Positions 44,969 through 55,163 of a DNA stretch of 64,000 bases are shown in pieces. Numbering within the stretch: position 1 is the stretch's first letter; each line of letters starts with the position of its first letter. Source of the DNA: Euptelea pleiosperma (lineage: Eukaryota; Streptophyta; Magnoliopsida; Ranunculales; Eupteleaceae); NCBI GenBank assembly GCA_035048495.1, contig CM068548.1, positions 1,116,001 through 1,180,000 of the forward strand, read 5' to 3'. The position numbers and the translations under genes were made by a program. The notes beneath the pieces are model-generated. The model made no database searches. It was not told the DNA's origin and worked only from the letters and a program-made list of their open reading frames with translations.

Positions 44969-45369
44969 TAGGGGTGTCAACGGGTTGTTCCGGTTCAATT
45001 CTTAAGGTACCCAGAACAGGAACCACTATTATCAGTTCATATCAATTCCGGTTCTTATCGTTTCAATTCTCAAAACTTTGGATCCAAAATTAGAACCAAT
45101 TATTTGGTTCTGGTTGGTTCCAGTTTCGATTCAATATTTTGGTACAAATCTTGAAAATATTACAGTTTGGGTACTATATTTATATATCATTTCCAATTCC
45201 TATCGTTTTCGGGTCAAATCTAACTATGCATAACTAGAACTGTTATTTTCAGGTTTGGTTCAAGTTCCAATTCTTTTTTAGTTGGTTCTAAAATATGTGA
45301 AACCGGAACTAGTTTTTTGGTTCTGGTTCCAATTTGGTTTCGCTTAAATGGGTAAAATTGACACTCCTA
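44969..45369. mobile_element. hAT-type MITE with GGTTC core (401 bp)
   Basis: Ends are TAGGGGTGTCAACGG and AAAATTGACACTCCTA, inverted. A perfect 8-bp duplication, ATCCCATC, lies at 44961-44968 and 45370-45377. The body is a chain of GGTTC, GGTTCTGGTTC and GGAACC words. TAGGGGTGTCAA ends are known from many plant genomes. Confidence 0.92.
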
Positions 45370-45917
45370 ATCCCATCCTCTCACAACCATCATCAAAGCT
45401 ATACAACTTACTCGTGGTTTTATTTGGGTAAGCTCAAAATAAGCTAAAAGTCAACTTATAGCTTATGAAAAACAATTTTTCTAACTTTTTAGTCATTTTT
45501 TCTAGGTTAAGCAAGAGCAATTGATTCCGACTTATTACTTATACTTATAGCTTAAGTGGGAAGCACTTGTGAAAACGCAAATGCTCAAATTGAAACTTAA
45601 GTGAAACTCTTTAAATTCTTTAAATGGCCTTCTATTCCTTCGACAAAAATTCTAAATGACCACTAAACCGTTAATAAAAGTTTTTAAATGATAGATATAT
45701 CTTTTAAATCATTTCAAAACTTTTTTAAATGACCAATTCATCATTTCTTACCCAAACCCAATGCTTTAACCCATAGCGATAAGCCATAAACTAAACACAA
45801 GATAATACCATTCCAAAGTTTCATCCCAGACCAATGAAACAAACCATTATTTTCAATGGCACTCACCACCCCTAAACTAGTTCAAAATTAATAAGGATGG
45901 GGCATCTGGGGGCAATC

Positions 45918-46273
45918 TGTTAAGACCCAAACCAATACACCAAAAGCACCTAGGTGATAGAGGTGCGGAAAGTTTAGGTCTTAACCTTTTAGGATCATAA
46001 CATTCCACCACACATTCAAGGCCGACGTCCAAGGTGGCCCACTCTGAGGTGGCTTTCGCTCCGGTACCCCTATTTTCTCACTTTTTGTGAGCGAGCCCTG
46101 GCATTTTTCTGGTACCCCTATTTTCTATTTTTGAGTGAGACCCCAGGTTGCCCCTCCTGTGACTTGAACCCATGACATGGGGTTGGCTCTGATACCAAAT
46201 GTTAAGACCCAAACCAATACACCAAAAGCACCTAGGTGATAGAGGTGTGGAAAGTCCTTTTAGGGTCGTAACA
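45918..46273 (-). mobile_element. TRIM (miniature LTR retrotransposon), 356 bp
   Basis: LTRs of 85 bp (45918-46002) and 74 bp (46200-46273) start TGTTAAGACCC and end TCATAACA / TCGTAACA. A perfect CAATC duplication flanks it (45913-45917, 46274-46278). On the minus strand the primer site TGGTATCAGAGCC (46197-46185) follows the 5' LTR after two bases, and a GTGTGGTGGAA purine tract precedes the 3' LTR. The internal 197 bp has no coding capacity and contains a direct repeat of GGTACCCCTATTTTCT. All cis signals of an LTR retrotransposon are present. Confidence 0.92.
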
Positions 46274-46489
46274 CAATCCAGTATTGGCAGGAGCTGGGGT
46301 TGTAATTTGCAACTCCAATGGACGTTTCAGTGCTGGTGTTATGCAACCTCTAGATGGACTTCATTTCTTATTGCTGAGCTAGTACAGTGCAGTCTTATTT
46401 TTGGCCCTCAAATTGGTTCAAATATCATCATTTAAGCTGATTCACAGCTTCTTATTTCTTGCTTACATGATATTAAACCCAACATTCCA

Positions 46490-46895
46490 TGGGAAATAAA
46501 GTTCTCATTCAAGATATCAACCACCTCAAAGCCTCATTCCAAGGGAATCATCTTGATGCACATCTATCAAGAGGCCAACAAATTGGCCAATCTTTTTTGC
46601 TACTAAGGTTGTTGATAGCCAAAACTATTTTATATGGCATTTTATCACTCCTTTTGTACCAGGGAGATTGCAGACATTTATGCAAAATCCAGTTGCATTG
46701 AGGTAGCATTGTCCGTTTTCAAGGATATTCCAAACAAAGACGCTAGGGCACGAAATGCTATCATCTAGGTGTCGCATTGAATAGTGATGCATGCAAATCA
46801 CTCGAGCTCTTCGATAAGATCTTTATACATGAGGAAAACCCAATGACACCACCTTTGTCGCCATGGTAAGCTCGGAGATTGTGGTAAGCTCAGAG
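46490..46895 (+). pseudogene. PPR protein pseudogene fragment
   Basis: Plus-strand pieces read ADIYAKSSCIEVALSVFKDI, PNKDARARNAII, GVALNSDACKSLELFDKIFI, HEENP and then, in another frame, NDTTFVAMVSSE. These are ordered segments of PPR repeats. In-frame stops and two frame changes make it non-functional. It is not a copy of the intact PPR gene at 37.6 kb, judging by the residues. Confidence 0.7.
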
Positions 46896-47017
46896 ATTGT
46901 GGTAGTTATCCGATTGTGGTAGTTACCCATTGACACCACCTTTGTTGCCATGGTAAGCTCGGAGATTGTGGTAAGCTCAGAGATTGTGGTAGTTATCCGA
47001 TTGTGGTAGTTACCTAT
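46844..47017. repeat. Tandem duplication of 87 bp
   Basis: TGACACCACCTTTGT starts at 46844 and 46931. Each copy holds GCCATGGTAAGCTCGGAG and GATTGTGGTAGTTATCCG with very few differences. Within each unit, GATTGTGGTA(A/G) is repeated three times. Confidence 0.88.
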
Positions 47018-47293
47018 TGGTGGCTATACACACTAAAAAAATCAGTTTGAATGATGATTTCGTGTGGTTGGATTTTGTACCTGTAAAACATGCTTGAATC
47101 CAAAGCATTATCGATGCTTTTTTAAACTAGTGACAAGTGAGAGACTTTGATGAATACTGGTACAGATAAGTGCTCCTCATTAAGACTTTCACATCAATTG
47201 GTTCAAACAAGAGAGCATTATTCTTAAACAATTGTATTTATACATTTCTTGTATACAGAAATTAATATAGAGAGTAGCAAGACTCAGAGCAGT

Positions 47294-50200
47294 CTATATT
47301 TCACAAGAGTCTGATCTACCAAATATTGTGTAACGGTTGTTTGCAACATTGTCATATACAAAATCCCGTAGAAACCTGCAACCATCCGTAAAACAAATAG
47401 TAATGACAGATTTTTTTTATTAGTATTGTTGTTTTGATCAATTTCAATATGCACCCCAAAACTTAATAAAAACTTGTAGACATTCTAGTGGCGTGAGAAA
47501 AATGATTGCTTACAAAGGTACAAATTGTAAAAAGAATGCTAGTTGAGGAAAAGGTAAGTTGATGTATTCCATGATTTTTAGTACTGCTTCTGACTTTATA
47601 TATGATCTGCAAGCCACACAATATCAGAATTTAGTATAACTATTTCAACCCTTTTTTTTTTTAAAGTTTTTGCACCTTCAGTTTGACTTAGAAGCGGTAT
47701 CCTCAAGATATATCAAATATAATTTCATTTTTCTCTGAGTTATGATATTAAAAATAGCACAAAACACGATGAACATGTTCTACAGATACCTGTTCTTCTC
47801 TACAAGTACGACGCTGGAAATATCGTCAGGTGCTCTTCCAGATCTCCTTAATAGCTTCTTTCCTGATTCGCTCTGGAGAGCTTCAAACCTGATTCTTCTG
47901 TCAAAAAGAAGAATTAAATCATGAGAAAGAAACCTCTAAATCTGTTGAAGATATGATACCAAGAACAATTTATCAAATTGCAGAGATAAGAGATTAATCA
48001 ATTCTCTTAACACAATAGCTTTTTTAGGTTCAGTTTTCCATTAGAATGATTCATGCTGAGGTCGATTTTCGCACTAGAAGCTCAAAAGGATAATCAAGAA
48101 AATTCAAAACAAAAATGGGTAGAGATACATTCTGAGACACTTTCATGACATATTTAAGGGTCAGGCTGCAAAGTTTTGGTTAATTATACAAGAAGATGAC
48201 TCAAACTTTTTTGGTTAAATATCCACTTGTTTGTCATCTTTTGCGAGATTTTAAGTCTCGCATGTCTACCATTTCACCATCAAGACATCTTGACAGTGAA
48301 ACGTGTTCCATGAAGTTGTAACAAAGAGCACCCAGAATGATTCATATGGTAAAAACTTATGAAACTGACCTCTTGTGATCGTTATCACGGACGAATTTGA
48401 CTCCTCCATTACATAAGTTGCATACACCTATCAAAATAGTTCAAGAATGCACTTAGTATCTTCTTTACACCATTATGGGTATAAGTTTCGAGGTTGCATA
48501 TATATGTTCGTAATTACATGCATATTGCATACACTGTTAGCTAGGGAGGACAAAATAACTAGAATTCACTTATTTGCCTACATAAATACATGTATATGAA
48601 CCTCCCTACTCCATTTTCTCTCATTGATACCTAATCTATCAACCAACATATGTGCATACATACATATATACATACATGTATGCATACCTAAAAACTCAAA
48701 TGCATCTAAATTATATCACTATTTACGTACTTGGTACCAAATTTTAACTTCCCTGATGAAAGTGATACTTGTTATCTTTACTATATATAAAGCGAAGCAA
48801 CCTTCAGAACAGTTATATGAAGCCAGAAGTTTTGTTCCCACTTATGACATCAAAGTTTTAAGAAAACTACATGTATTACCATGGAAGTTTAATTAATTCA
48901 TAATATATGTAAAGGATAAAATAGTCTTTAAATTTTTAAGGTTGGTTTAGAGGAGAAACAAATGTGGAGGGCTCCTTAACTTTTCTCTCTTCTCAATAAC
49001 TGAGTGGACCTTTTTTAGGGAAGTCTTTTTTTTTAGAGAAAAGATGTAATGAGGTAGCTTTGGCATGTTTTGTTACTCACTGTTGTCCTCTGGGCCCGCT
49101 TACCGCGTGGATGTTTATCCCACCGTTGGGGGATACCAAAAATTGCCTTGATTGGTAATCTATAGCCATTATATTTTAGCACTTTTTAAGGCATAATTCT
49201 AGCCATTGTATTCAACATTTTTTGGGTACTAAATCCAATGGCTAGAAATCACCAAACAAGCTAATTTTTTGTATGAATATCTGTTGGAATTAAGTGTTTC
49301 AAAAGCAATTTATTAAAATAGTTCTTAATAGTTTGACTTAATTACGCTCTCTCCTTTGTGGAAAGAATATAAAAATTGTAGGGTCACATGGGCAATGACA
49401 ACAAAAAGAATGCATTCGAGGCCTATCAACTAGTGGGGGGGAGAATGTCAATATACAGGAAAAACGCATTTACATCAAAGGTTATAGGCAAATGGGGTGT
49501 TGGACTGAAATTCACTTCAAGAAGATGATCAAGCTAAAGGATGTTATTTACATGTTGGACATCAAAAAGAATCTAAGTTTGTTACCTCCTAAAATTAAGT
49601 GGTAGGGTGATGTTGTAAAAAAATCGTAAAAGTAGACATGCATAACTCATTCTACTATAGAACCTGAGTTTATTGCACTATCCTCCATGGGAGAAGCAAA
49701 TAGATATTCTATAAAAGAATTCTTGTATGCCTTGGTAGAACCTGAGTTTATTGCACTGTCCTCCGTGGGAGAAGAGGGCTGCAATATCTCTAGAGAACTC
49801 AAAATATTGGGATCTAGACACATGGCCAAAAGGCGTCGAGGTTAAAATTACATAAGATCTTTGTAAGGATTGTGCGTGTGACAAATCCGGTTTATCACGC
49901 GCATGAGGTTCTTTAGTTCAAGACAATTCACTATGCACCTTGATAAACTTTGACATGTTTGCACTAAGTATAGGTTCAAGTCCAAAAAGACACCTATATT
50001 TATGCACAAGACTTCTGGATTGCCAAAATTTATCTAAATTTATTTTAAATATTTTAAAACAATTGGGAATTTAAATATTTTAAAACAATTGGGGAATTGT
50101 TGGAATTGAGTATTTCAAAAGTAATTTACTAAAATAGTTTTTAATGGTTTGACTTAATTAATTTAAGTGTAGTTTAAAATTAATTAAGTAAAGTCTTTAC

Positions 50201-53200
50201 AACCATGCAAGACTCATTCTCCACGTGAGTTGTGTTTTCCCATGTGTAAGTTACATGGAGTAAACAAATTACAAATTTAGGTAAATAAGAAGGGTCGGGC
50301 TCGGGGGACCCCCATTTTTGACACCCATTTTGGCGTACCCACATAGAAGATGAATCAATGGCTGATTTTTGGTGGGGATGATCCCCTCATCATATAGATC
50401 ACCCCCACAAAAAATCAGCCCATTCTAAAATTTCTAACCCCATCAAATGTGGTTTTCAAGTTACACGGTAAAAATTGACGGTCCATAATTCTTCAGCTTC
50501 TAAACCAATTTATGAATATCAGAAAGATTTGAATCTTTGTGAGGATGATCTCCTCACCAAAAATCAGCCATTGATTCATCTTCTATGTGGGTACGCCAAA
50601 ATGGATGTCAAAAATGGGGGTCCCCCGAGCCCTACCGAAATAAGAATTATATATTAACTTAAAGGTTCATTTAAAAGAGTGTCTTTTATAAGCTACACAT
50701 AAGTGTTCTATGTATGGCAACTAAGGAGCTTAAATGAATGAACACCAAGGAGATCTATTGATTCAACACTTGGAGGTCACATCTGAAAACAAAAAGAGTG
50801 ATTCTAGCAAAGTTCTCTCATCAAAGGAAGCCTCAAGACTCTCAAAATTATAAGTAGTAAATTTATTTAATTTATTTATTTATTGAATTTTCGGTTAGTT
50901 ATTTTGTTTCTATATGAAAGAAAATTCTATCGATTGAAATTTGATTTTAATCTGACGGTTTAAACCAAGGTTTAAAAAATGGCCATTATAACGGATTTGG
51001 ACCTACCCCATTATGTTATGGACCGTTAAAATGCCCAGAAAATAACGGCCGTTATTTTTTCGTTATAAAGAAAATAACGGTCGTTATTTTTTGAAAAATT
51101 TTGTGAAAAAAAATGGCCGTTATTTTCGTTTTTCCCGTTATTTTCCGTTTTTGAAATTTTGAAATTCAAATTTTAAAATTCAAAATTTGAATTTCAGAGC
51201 CATTTTTTCCATTTTTTTTCGTTATTTTCCATTTTTTTCCCGTCTTTTTTCGTTTTTGCCCCTGAGCGTTTTTTCGTTATAACGGAAAAAACGGTAACGC
51301 CCCCAGTCCGTTATACCGTTATAACAGTCCCCTTTAAACCTTGGTTTAAACTTGTTATATTATTTCTTATATTGGGCAATCTATAAAGGAAATCTGTACA
51401 ACAGTCTCTGATGGGAATGCAACAATATTGAGATTCAGATTGAGTCTGATTTGTTGAACCCAGAGACAGCGTTGCCTGTAGGGTATCTTTGTGGGAGGCT
51501 CCAACTATCTTCAAAAAGCGATCATGTGCATCTAAGTTAGACTAAATTATATTTTATTTGATTGATTATATATATAGTGAATTTTGCAGCCGAATTTATT
51601 CACTTATTTCTATCAATTTGAAGATATTCTAAGAATATCTACCAAGAAGTGGGCTAAACATCCAAGTGATCAGTGGGACCAAAAGGCAGAGGTGAGTAAC
51701 AAAAATTGCTAAAGCTCACGCCTTTGGTGTCTACCTTGTGTTGATAGTGAAATGTGGATCGCAACGAAAATCACGACCAAAGGACACGAAAGATGACTGT
51801 CAAAGTCAAAGTTAAAACGCATAGCAGTGAACCAATCAGAGCAGAGGACTGGACAGGATATTTTTCTGAGGAGATGCTCATATACAGAGGACAAGTGTAC
51901 ACAACCGTATTCAGTCAGAAACAACACAACTAGTGCGCTGATTTCAAAAAAAATGAAGATTGTCAGTTTTGAGCAGAACCAACCCAATTCTCCAAGAAGT
52001 AACTACATACGGTTGTGTAAAATATAGGGATACGCAACCGTATGCCCTCAGATTTGACAGATCAGGACTGGATTTTTGCATAAAGGGCATGCCTTGATTT
52101 CTGAGCCAACCACCCACAGATCAGAGAAACTAATTGGATACGGTTGTGTAGGAAGAGAAGCTACACAACCGTATGGAGTCAGATCTGGAAGATATACGGT
52201 CAAAAATGAGAAAAAGCACGTGCCCTTTTTCTCAAGATCCGCGTAGTAGGATGAAAAACTATTCACATACGGTTGTGTAGGGATCTCCTCCTACACAACC
52301 GTATGCAATTACATTTCTAAAAATACCCCTCATATCTCCAGAAAAGCACCTATGCCATTTTCCTCGAGATTCATACAGGGGATTCAAAAGTAATAATATA
52401 CGGTTGTGTAGGACATCCTCCTACACAACCGTATACAGTTAGATTTTCAGGGAGAGTTCTCATTTTTACAGAAAAGCACACGTGCCATTTTTCTCGAAAA
52501 TCGTGCAGAATCTGCCAAAGTTAATGCCATACAGTTGTGTATCTCTAGGAACCATACAACCGTATGTAATTATTTTCTAAAGATTGTTTGTAATTTTTTA
52601 TTATTTTAATTATTTTTCCCTTATAAAGGTGAGTCTGCAACATGTGCAGACCCCGCCCCAGAACTCTATAAATAGAGGACTCTAGGGACAGAAAAAGATG
52701 ATCTTCTTTGGTTATTTCATGATAAAGCTATACTCTGTCGAAATTCATCTAGAATTTGACTTAATGTTTTCCTTCAGTGTATGTGAGATTTATTGAAGAA
52801 ATACAGAATCTCAAGTTCAGATATCTTGTGCAACGTTAGTAAAAAGGTAATCCCTAATGAACTATACTGGATAGATGTTCCTCTTCTAAGGACTCTATGC
52901 CGAGTTGCTACACGACTAATGTTTAAGTGACATATTCCCCGTCTTTAGGGGAATGGACTGAAGCAAGAGAACAAACATATCCTTTGTGGGTCCAGGGATT
53001 CCATTTAGGGTAGGAAAACGGTTAAGAATCCGGCAACTAAAATGTTATGGAATTGTCCTGCCGCATAGACGTTTCTGTCACATCGTTTTAATGAACCTAT
53101 TAATGTTATTGAAATCTAGAGATCTTCTCTCCATTGTTTAAAACAGGACGTCAAAGGATAATCACGGACTAATCAATGACTAATTGAATCACTCCCCTTT

Positions 53201-55163
53201 GAGACCGCTTGAGTAGAGGATGACTCCACTTAACAATGTTTAAAACCGTTTGATGCACTTTGGACATTCCCCAATCCTTCAGTGTGACAGGCTGATGGAC
53301 CCATTCAGCATGACTATATCAAGATTATCTTCTTGGGGAATGACAAACTGGAAGTGACATTAATCAATCAACTCCCTATTACGTTTGTGGTTGTTCAGAA
53401 TGACGATGTCAGTGAATGGCAGTTCAGTCAAGTTCTGCTGTATGAAATGGATGTCATTCGCATGGACTTGTGCTTCTTTGAAGAAAAGATGTCAATCTTC
53501 TTTGTCCCAATGATCGCCCTATAAGAGAACTACCCGAGACCAACAATCGCACCATCACATAACACCCACTTGTAACACCAACGCTCCCAGTCTCGTGTGT
53601 TGCCAAATTGCGCCCGACACCTTGTTACATCACTACTCTTTTTATTAGAAATTTTCATGAACTCTCAACTTCTAATTCATAAGCCCGTTTGCATAGAAAA
53701 TGGATCCATTAGAAAGCTCTTGCCAAGATCTTTGTAATGATATCCATTACTAATATTATTCAAATATAAATCGATACTTATATTAATTTAAATTTTCTAT
53801 ATAAGTTGATTTTTATATCTAACATGTTAAGAGAGATACAAAAGTGTAATATCATTGGTTAAAGTTACTCGCTAAGAGCTTGTAATAAATAAATAAAAAG
53901 TAACTCACCTTTACAATTTCAATAAATTTGATATACTAGTTGCTGCAACGCACATGGATATGCATTTTAGAACAAAAAACAATCTGACATTTGCTAATTA
54001 TGGCCAAGGCGAAGGAAAATGGAAGAGAAAAAAAAAATACACAACAGGAAAGAGAGAAGAAAATATAAGCTCATTTCATACATGATTATTGAAATTTAAA
54101 GTGATAGAACTAATTGATCCATCTATACAGAGGCGGATCAACTTTGAAATTCTTTATAAAAAATAATTTTTTTTACTTCCTATAGTGCCTTTTCTTTTGG
54201 TCCCCCCTTCCCGGATCAAATTCCTGGGTCCGCCACTGCATCTATAAGCTGTAGGTCTAGCAGTGATCTTCTACTTTGCAACACATTTAAGTTAAGCGCA
54301 AAACTAAAGACATAAAAATAGTTTGGATGTTCTAAGGTGATGTCAAGACTCCTAAGGAGAATGATAGTTATTTACTGAGACATGATTGGATACTTATCAC
54401 AGGTCCCACTTGAGGAGTTTTTTGGTTACAATAGTATGACCTAGAATTAGTGAACCTTTGGAACTGAGCACCCCAAGTAATGCTCCAATCATATGGCTAA
54501 AAATCATGAAAAATACTCCTATCCAACGGTTAGAAATTACTAATCAGGCTGATTTTGTCTGTAGGTCCACCTAGGGATGGGCCAAATTAACATCCATATG
54601 GTCAGTGATCTATAAGAATGTGCCACGTGGCTCAAACTGTGGTCCGTCGGGAATTTTGACGACGGAAACGTTCCTTGTAACAAGAAGCATTCGATTTGAA
54701 ACAAAAAGTGAGGCAGAAAAATGTCATAAACTGCCCATAGAGAAAGCATATAAGTCGTATGGTTCTGATCATCCGATCAAGTCAACTTTCAGTCTCACAG
54801 ATCTTGGTGGGTCCCTGGAATTATTCACAGAGGCAGGAAAGAATCAAAGGGAGGGGCTTGTAACTGTCCTCACTTCAGTACACAAGTATCCCACATTTGT
54901 TTAAATTGCGTAGGTCTGGTTAATTCCATTAACCATGAAGCGTAAGTTAAGAATTGGAAGGGAAGTCTAGCTAAAATGAGCTTACCGTCGAAAAGCATGA
55001 TAGGCCGGGAATCTTGCTCGAAGAAGCTTGAAGTGGCCTCCGCCCAATCAACTACATCGCTCCGCGGAGGGGAGAGAGTGGCAAAAGGAGAGACCATCCG
55101 TCTAACGTGAGCAGGTCGTGAGACATGTAATCGTGAGCAGTAAGCTGGAACGAGGAGAGCCAT
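47294..55163 (-). CDS. DCC/DUF393 family thiol-disulfide oxidoreductase-like protein, plastid (172 aa, 5 exons)
   Basis: Exons on the minus strand: 54986-55163, 48370-48427, 47790-47897, 47514-47606, 47294-47375. All junctions are GT-AG, and the lengths sum to 519 bases with a continuous frame. Exon 1 gives MALLVPAYCSRLHVSRPAHV, a basic Ser/Arg-rich transit-like N-terminus, and ends DSRPIMLFDG. Exon 2 continues VCNLCNGGVKFVRDNDHKR, so the family's DGVCNLC signature with its CxxC pair is built across the first intron. Later blocks are RFEALQSESGKKLLRRSGRA, PDDISSVVLVEKNR, SYIKSEAVLKIMEYINLPFP and VYDNVANNRYTIFGRSDSC. The size matches the plant family (about 170 aa; the Arabidopsis At1g52590 type). 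Function in plants is not well defined, and a redox role is inferred from CxxC. Intron 1 is 6,558 bp and full of transposons. The splice signals remain good. Confidence 0.9.
49090..49270. mobile_element. Diverged MITE copy in DCC intron 1
   Basis: GCTTACCGCGTGGATGTTTA, ACCAAAAATTGCCTTGATTG and AAATCACCAAACAAGC resemble in order the phrases of the 36.6 and 63.3 kb MITEs. The ends are not clear. Confidence 0.45.
49283..50281 (+). mobile_element. copia retrotransposon remnant in DCC intron 1
   Basis: TGTTGGAATTAAGTGTTTCA (49283) and TGTTGGAATTGAGTATTTCA (50099) are the starts of two LTR copies. The purine tract ATTGGGGAAT precedes the second. Between them lie fragments of pol: KMIKLKDVIYMLDIKKNLSL (gag-pre-integrase style) and STIEPEFIALSSMGEANRYS (RNase H style), the latter partly duplicated as LVEPEFIALSSVGEEGC. 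Most of the coding sequence is gone. The right LTR probably continues past the MITEs at 50292 and 50966 toward about 51.6 kb. Confidence 0.7.
50292..50637. mobile_element. Mutator-type MITE, 346 bp, with 9-bp target duplication
   Basis: Long inverted repeats of about 95 bp start GGGTCGGGCTCGGGGGACC and end GGTCCCCCGAGCCCTACC. The arms contain GACACCCATTTTGGCGTACC and GAATCAATGGCTGATTTTTG with few mismatches. A perfect 9-bp duplication, AAATAAGAA, lies at 50283-50291 and 50638-50646. It sits inside the copia LTR in DCC intron 1. Confidence 0.92.
50966..51343. mobile_element. hAT-type MITE with GTTATAACGG core (378 bp)
   Basis: Ends are CAAGGTTTAAA and TTTAAACCTTG, with a perfect 8-bp duplication GTTTAAAC at 50958-50965 and 51344-51351. 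The core words are ATAACGG/CCGTTAT around the same AATTTGAATTTCAG centre as the 20026 element, so it is a second member of that family with a one-base change propagated through the motif. Confidence 0.9.
52007..52565. repeat. Five hairpins, ATACGGTTGTGTA stems, 130-bp period
   Basis: Stem pairs are 52007-52019/52031-52043, 52138-52150/52162-52174, 52267-52279/52292-52304, 52398-52410/52422-52434 and 52529-52541/about 52554-52565. The third and fourth extend to about 15-16 bp stems with loops of a few bases. Start-to-start spacing is 131, 129, 131 and 131. Confidence 0.92.
52667..52674 (+). promoter_or_regulatory. TATA box candidate downstream of the hairpin array
   Basis: TATAAATA in a GC-richer context (CCCGCCCCAGAACTC), placed 100 bp after the last hairpin. 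A good match to plant TATA boxes. No transcript can be seen. Confidence 0.45.
54415..54665. mobile_element. Copy of the 36.6 kb MITE family in DCC intron 1
   Basis: AATGCTCCAATCATATGGC, ACTAATCAGGCTGATTTTGT, GTCCACCTAGGGATGGGCC and TGTGCCACGTGGCTCAAAC match the family. The right arm is clear; the left is diverged. Confidence 0.6.

Larger units (their letters stand above)
51700..53600 (+). other. Hairpin-unit array with TATA box; possible LTR or promoter of an unclassified element
   Basis: Five units of about 130 bp (51960-52580) each hold ATACGGTTGTGTA and its complement TACACAACCGTAT, followed by AAAAGCAC...GCCATTTTTCTCGAG. A single TACACAACCGTAT arm lies at 51897. About 100 bp past the last unit is CTATAAATAGAGG. 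The next 900 bp have only one modest ORF (53333-53524, 63 codons, MGNDKLEVTLINQLPITFVV), unrecognised. The layout resembles an LTR upstream region plus TATA box, but no LTR partner or primer site was found. Confidence 0.55.

Noticed and set aside
51890..52570. Hairpin array considered as a CRISPR array
   Set aside because: Units are 130 bp with inverted arms and conserved tails, there are no short direct repeats with unique spacers, and the DNA is plant nuclear.
54605..54904. 99-codon plus-strand ORF upstream of the DCC exon 1 splice site
   Set aside because: It overlaps a MITE arm and lies opposite the DCC intron. No family resemblance.
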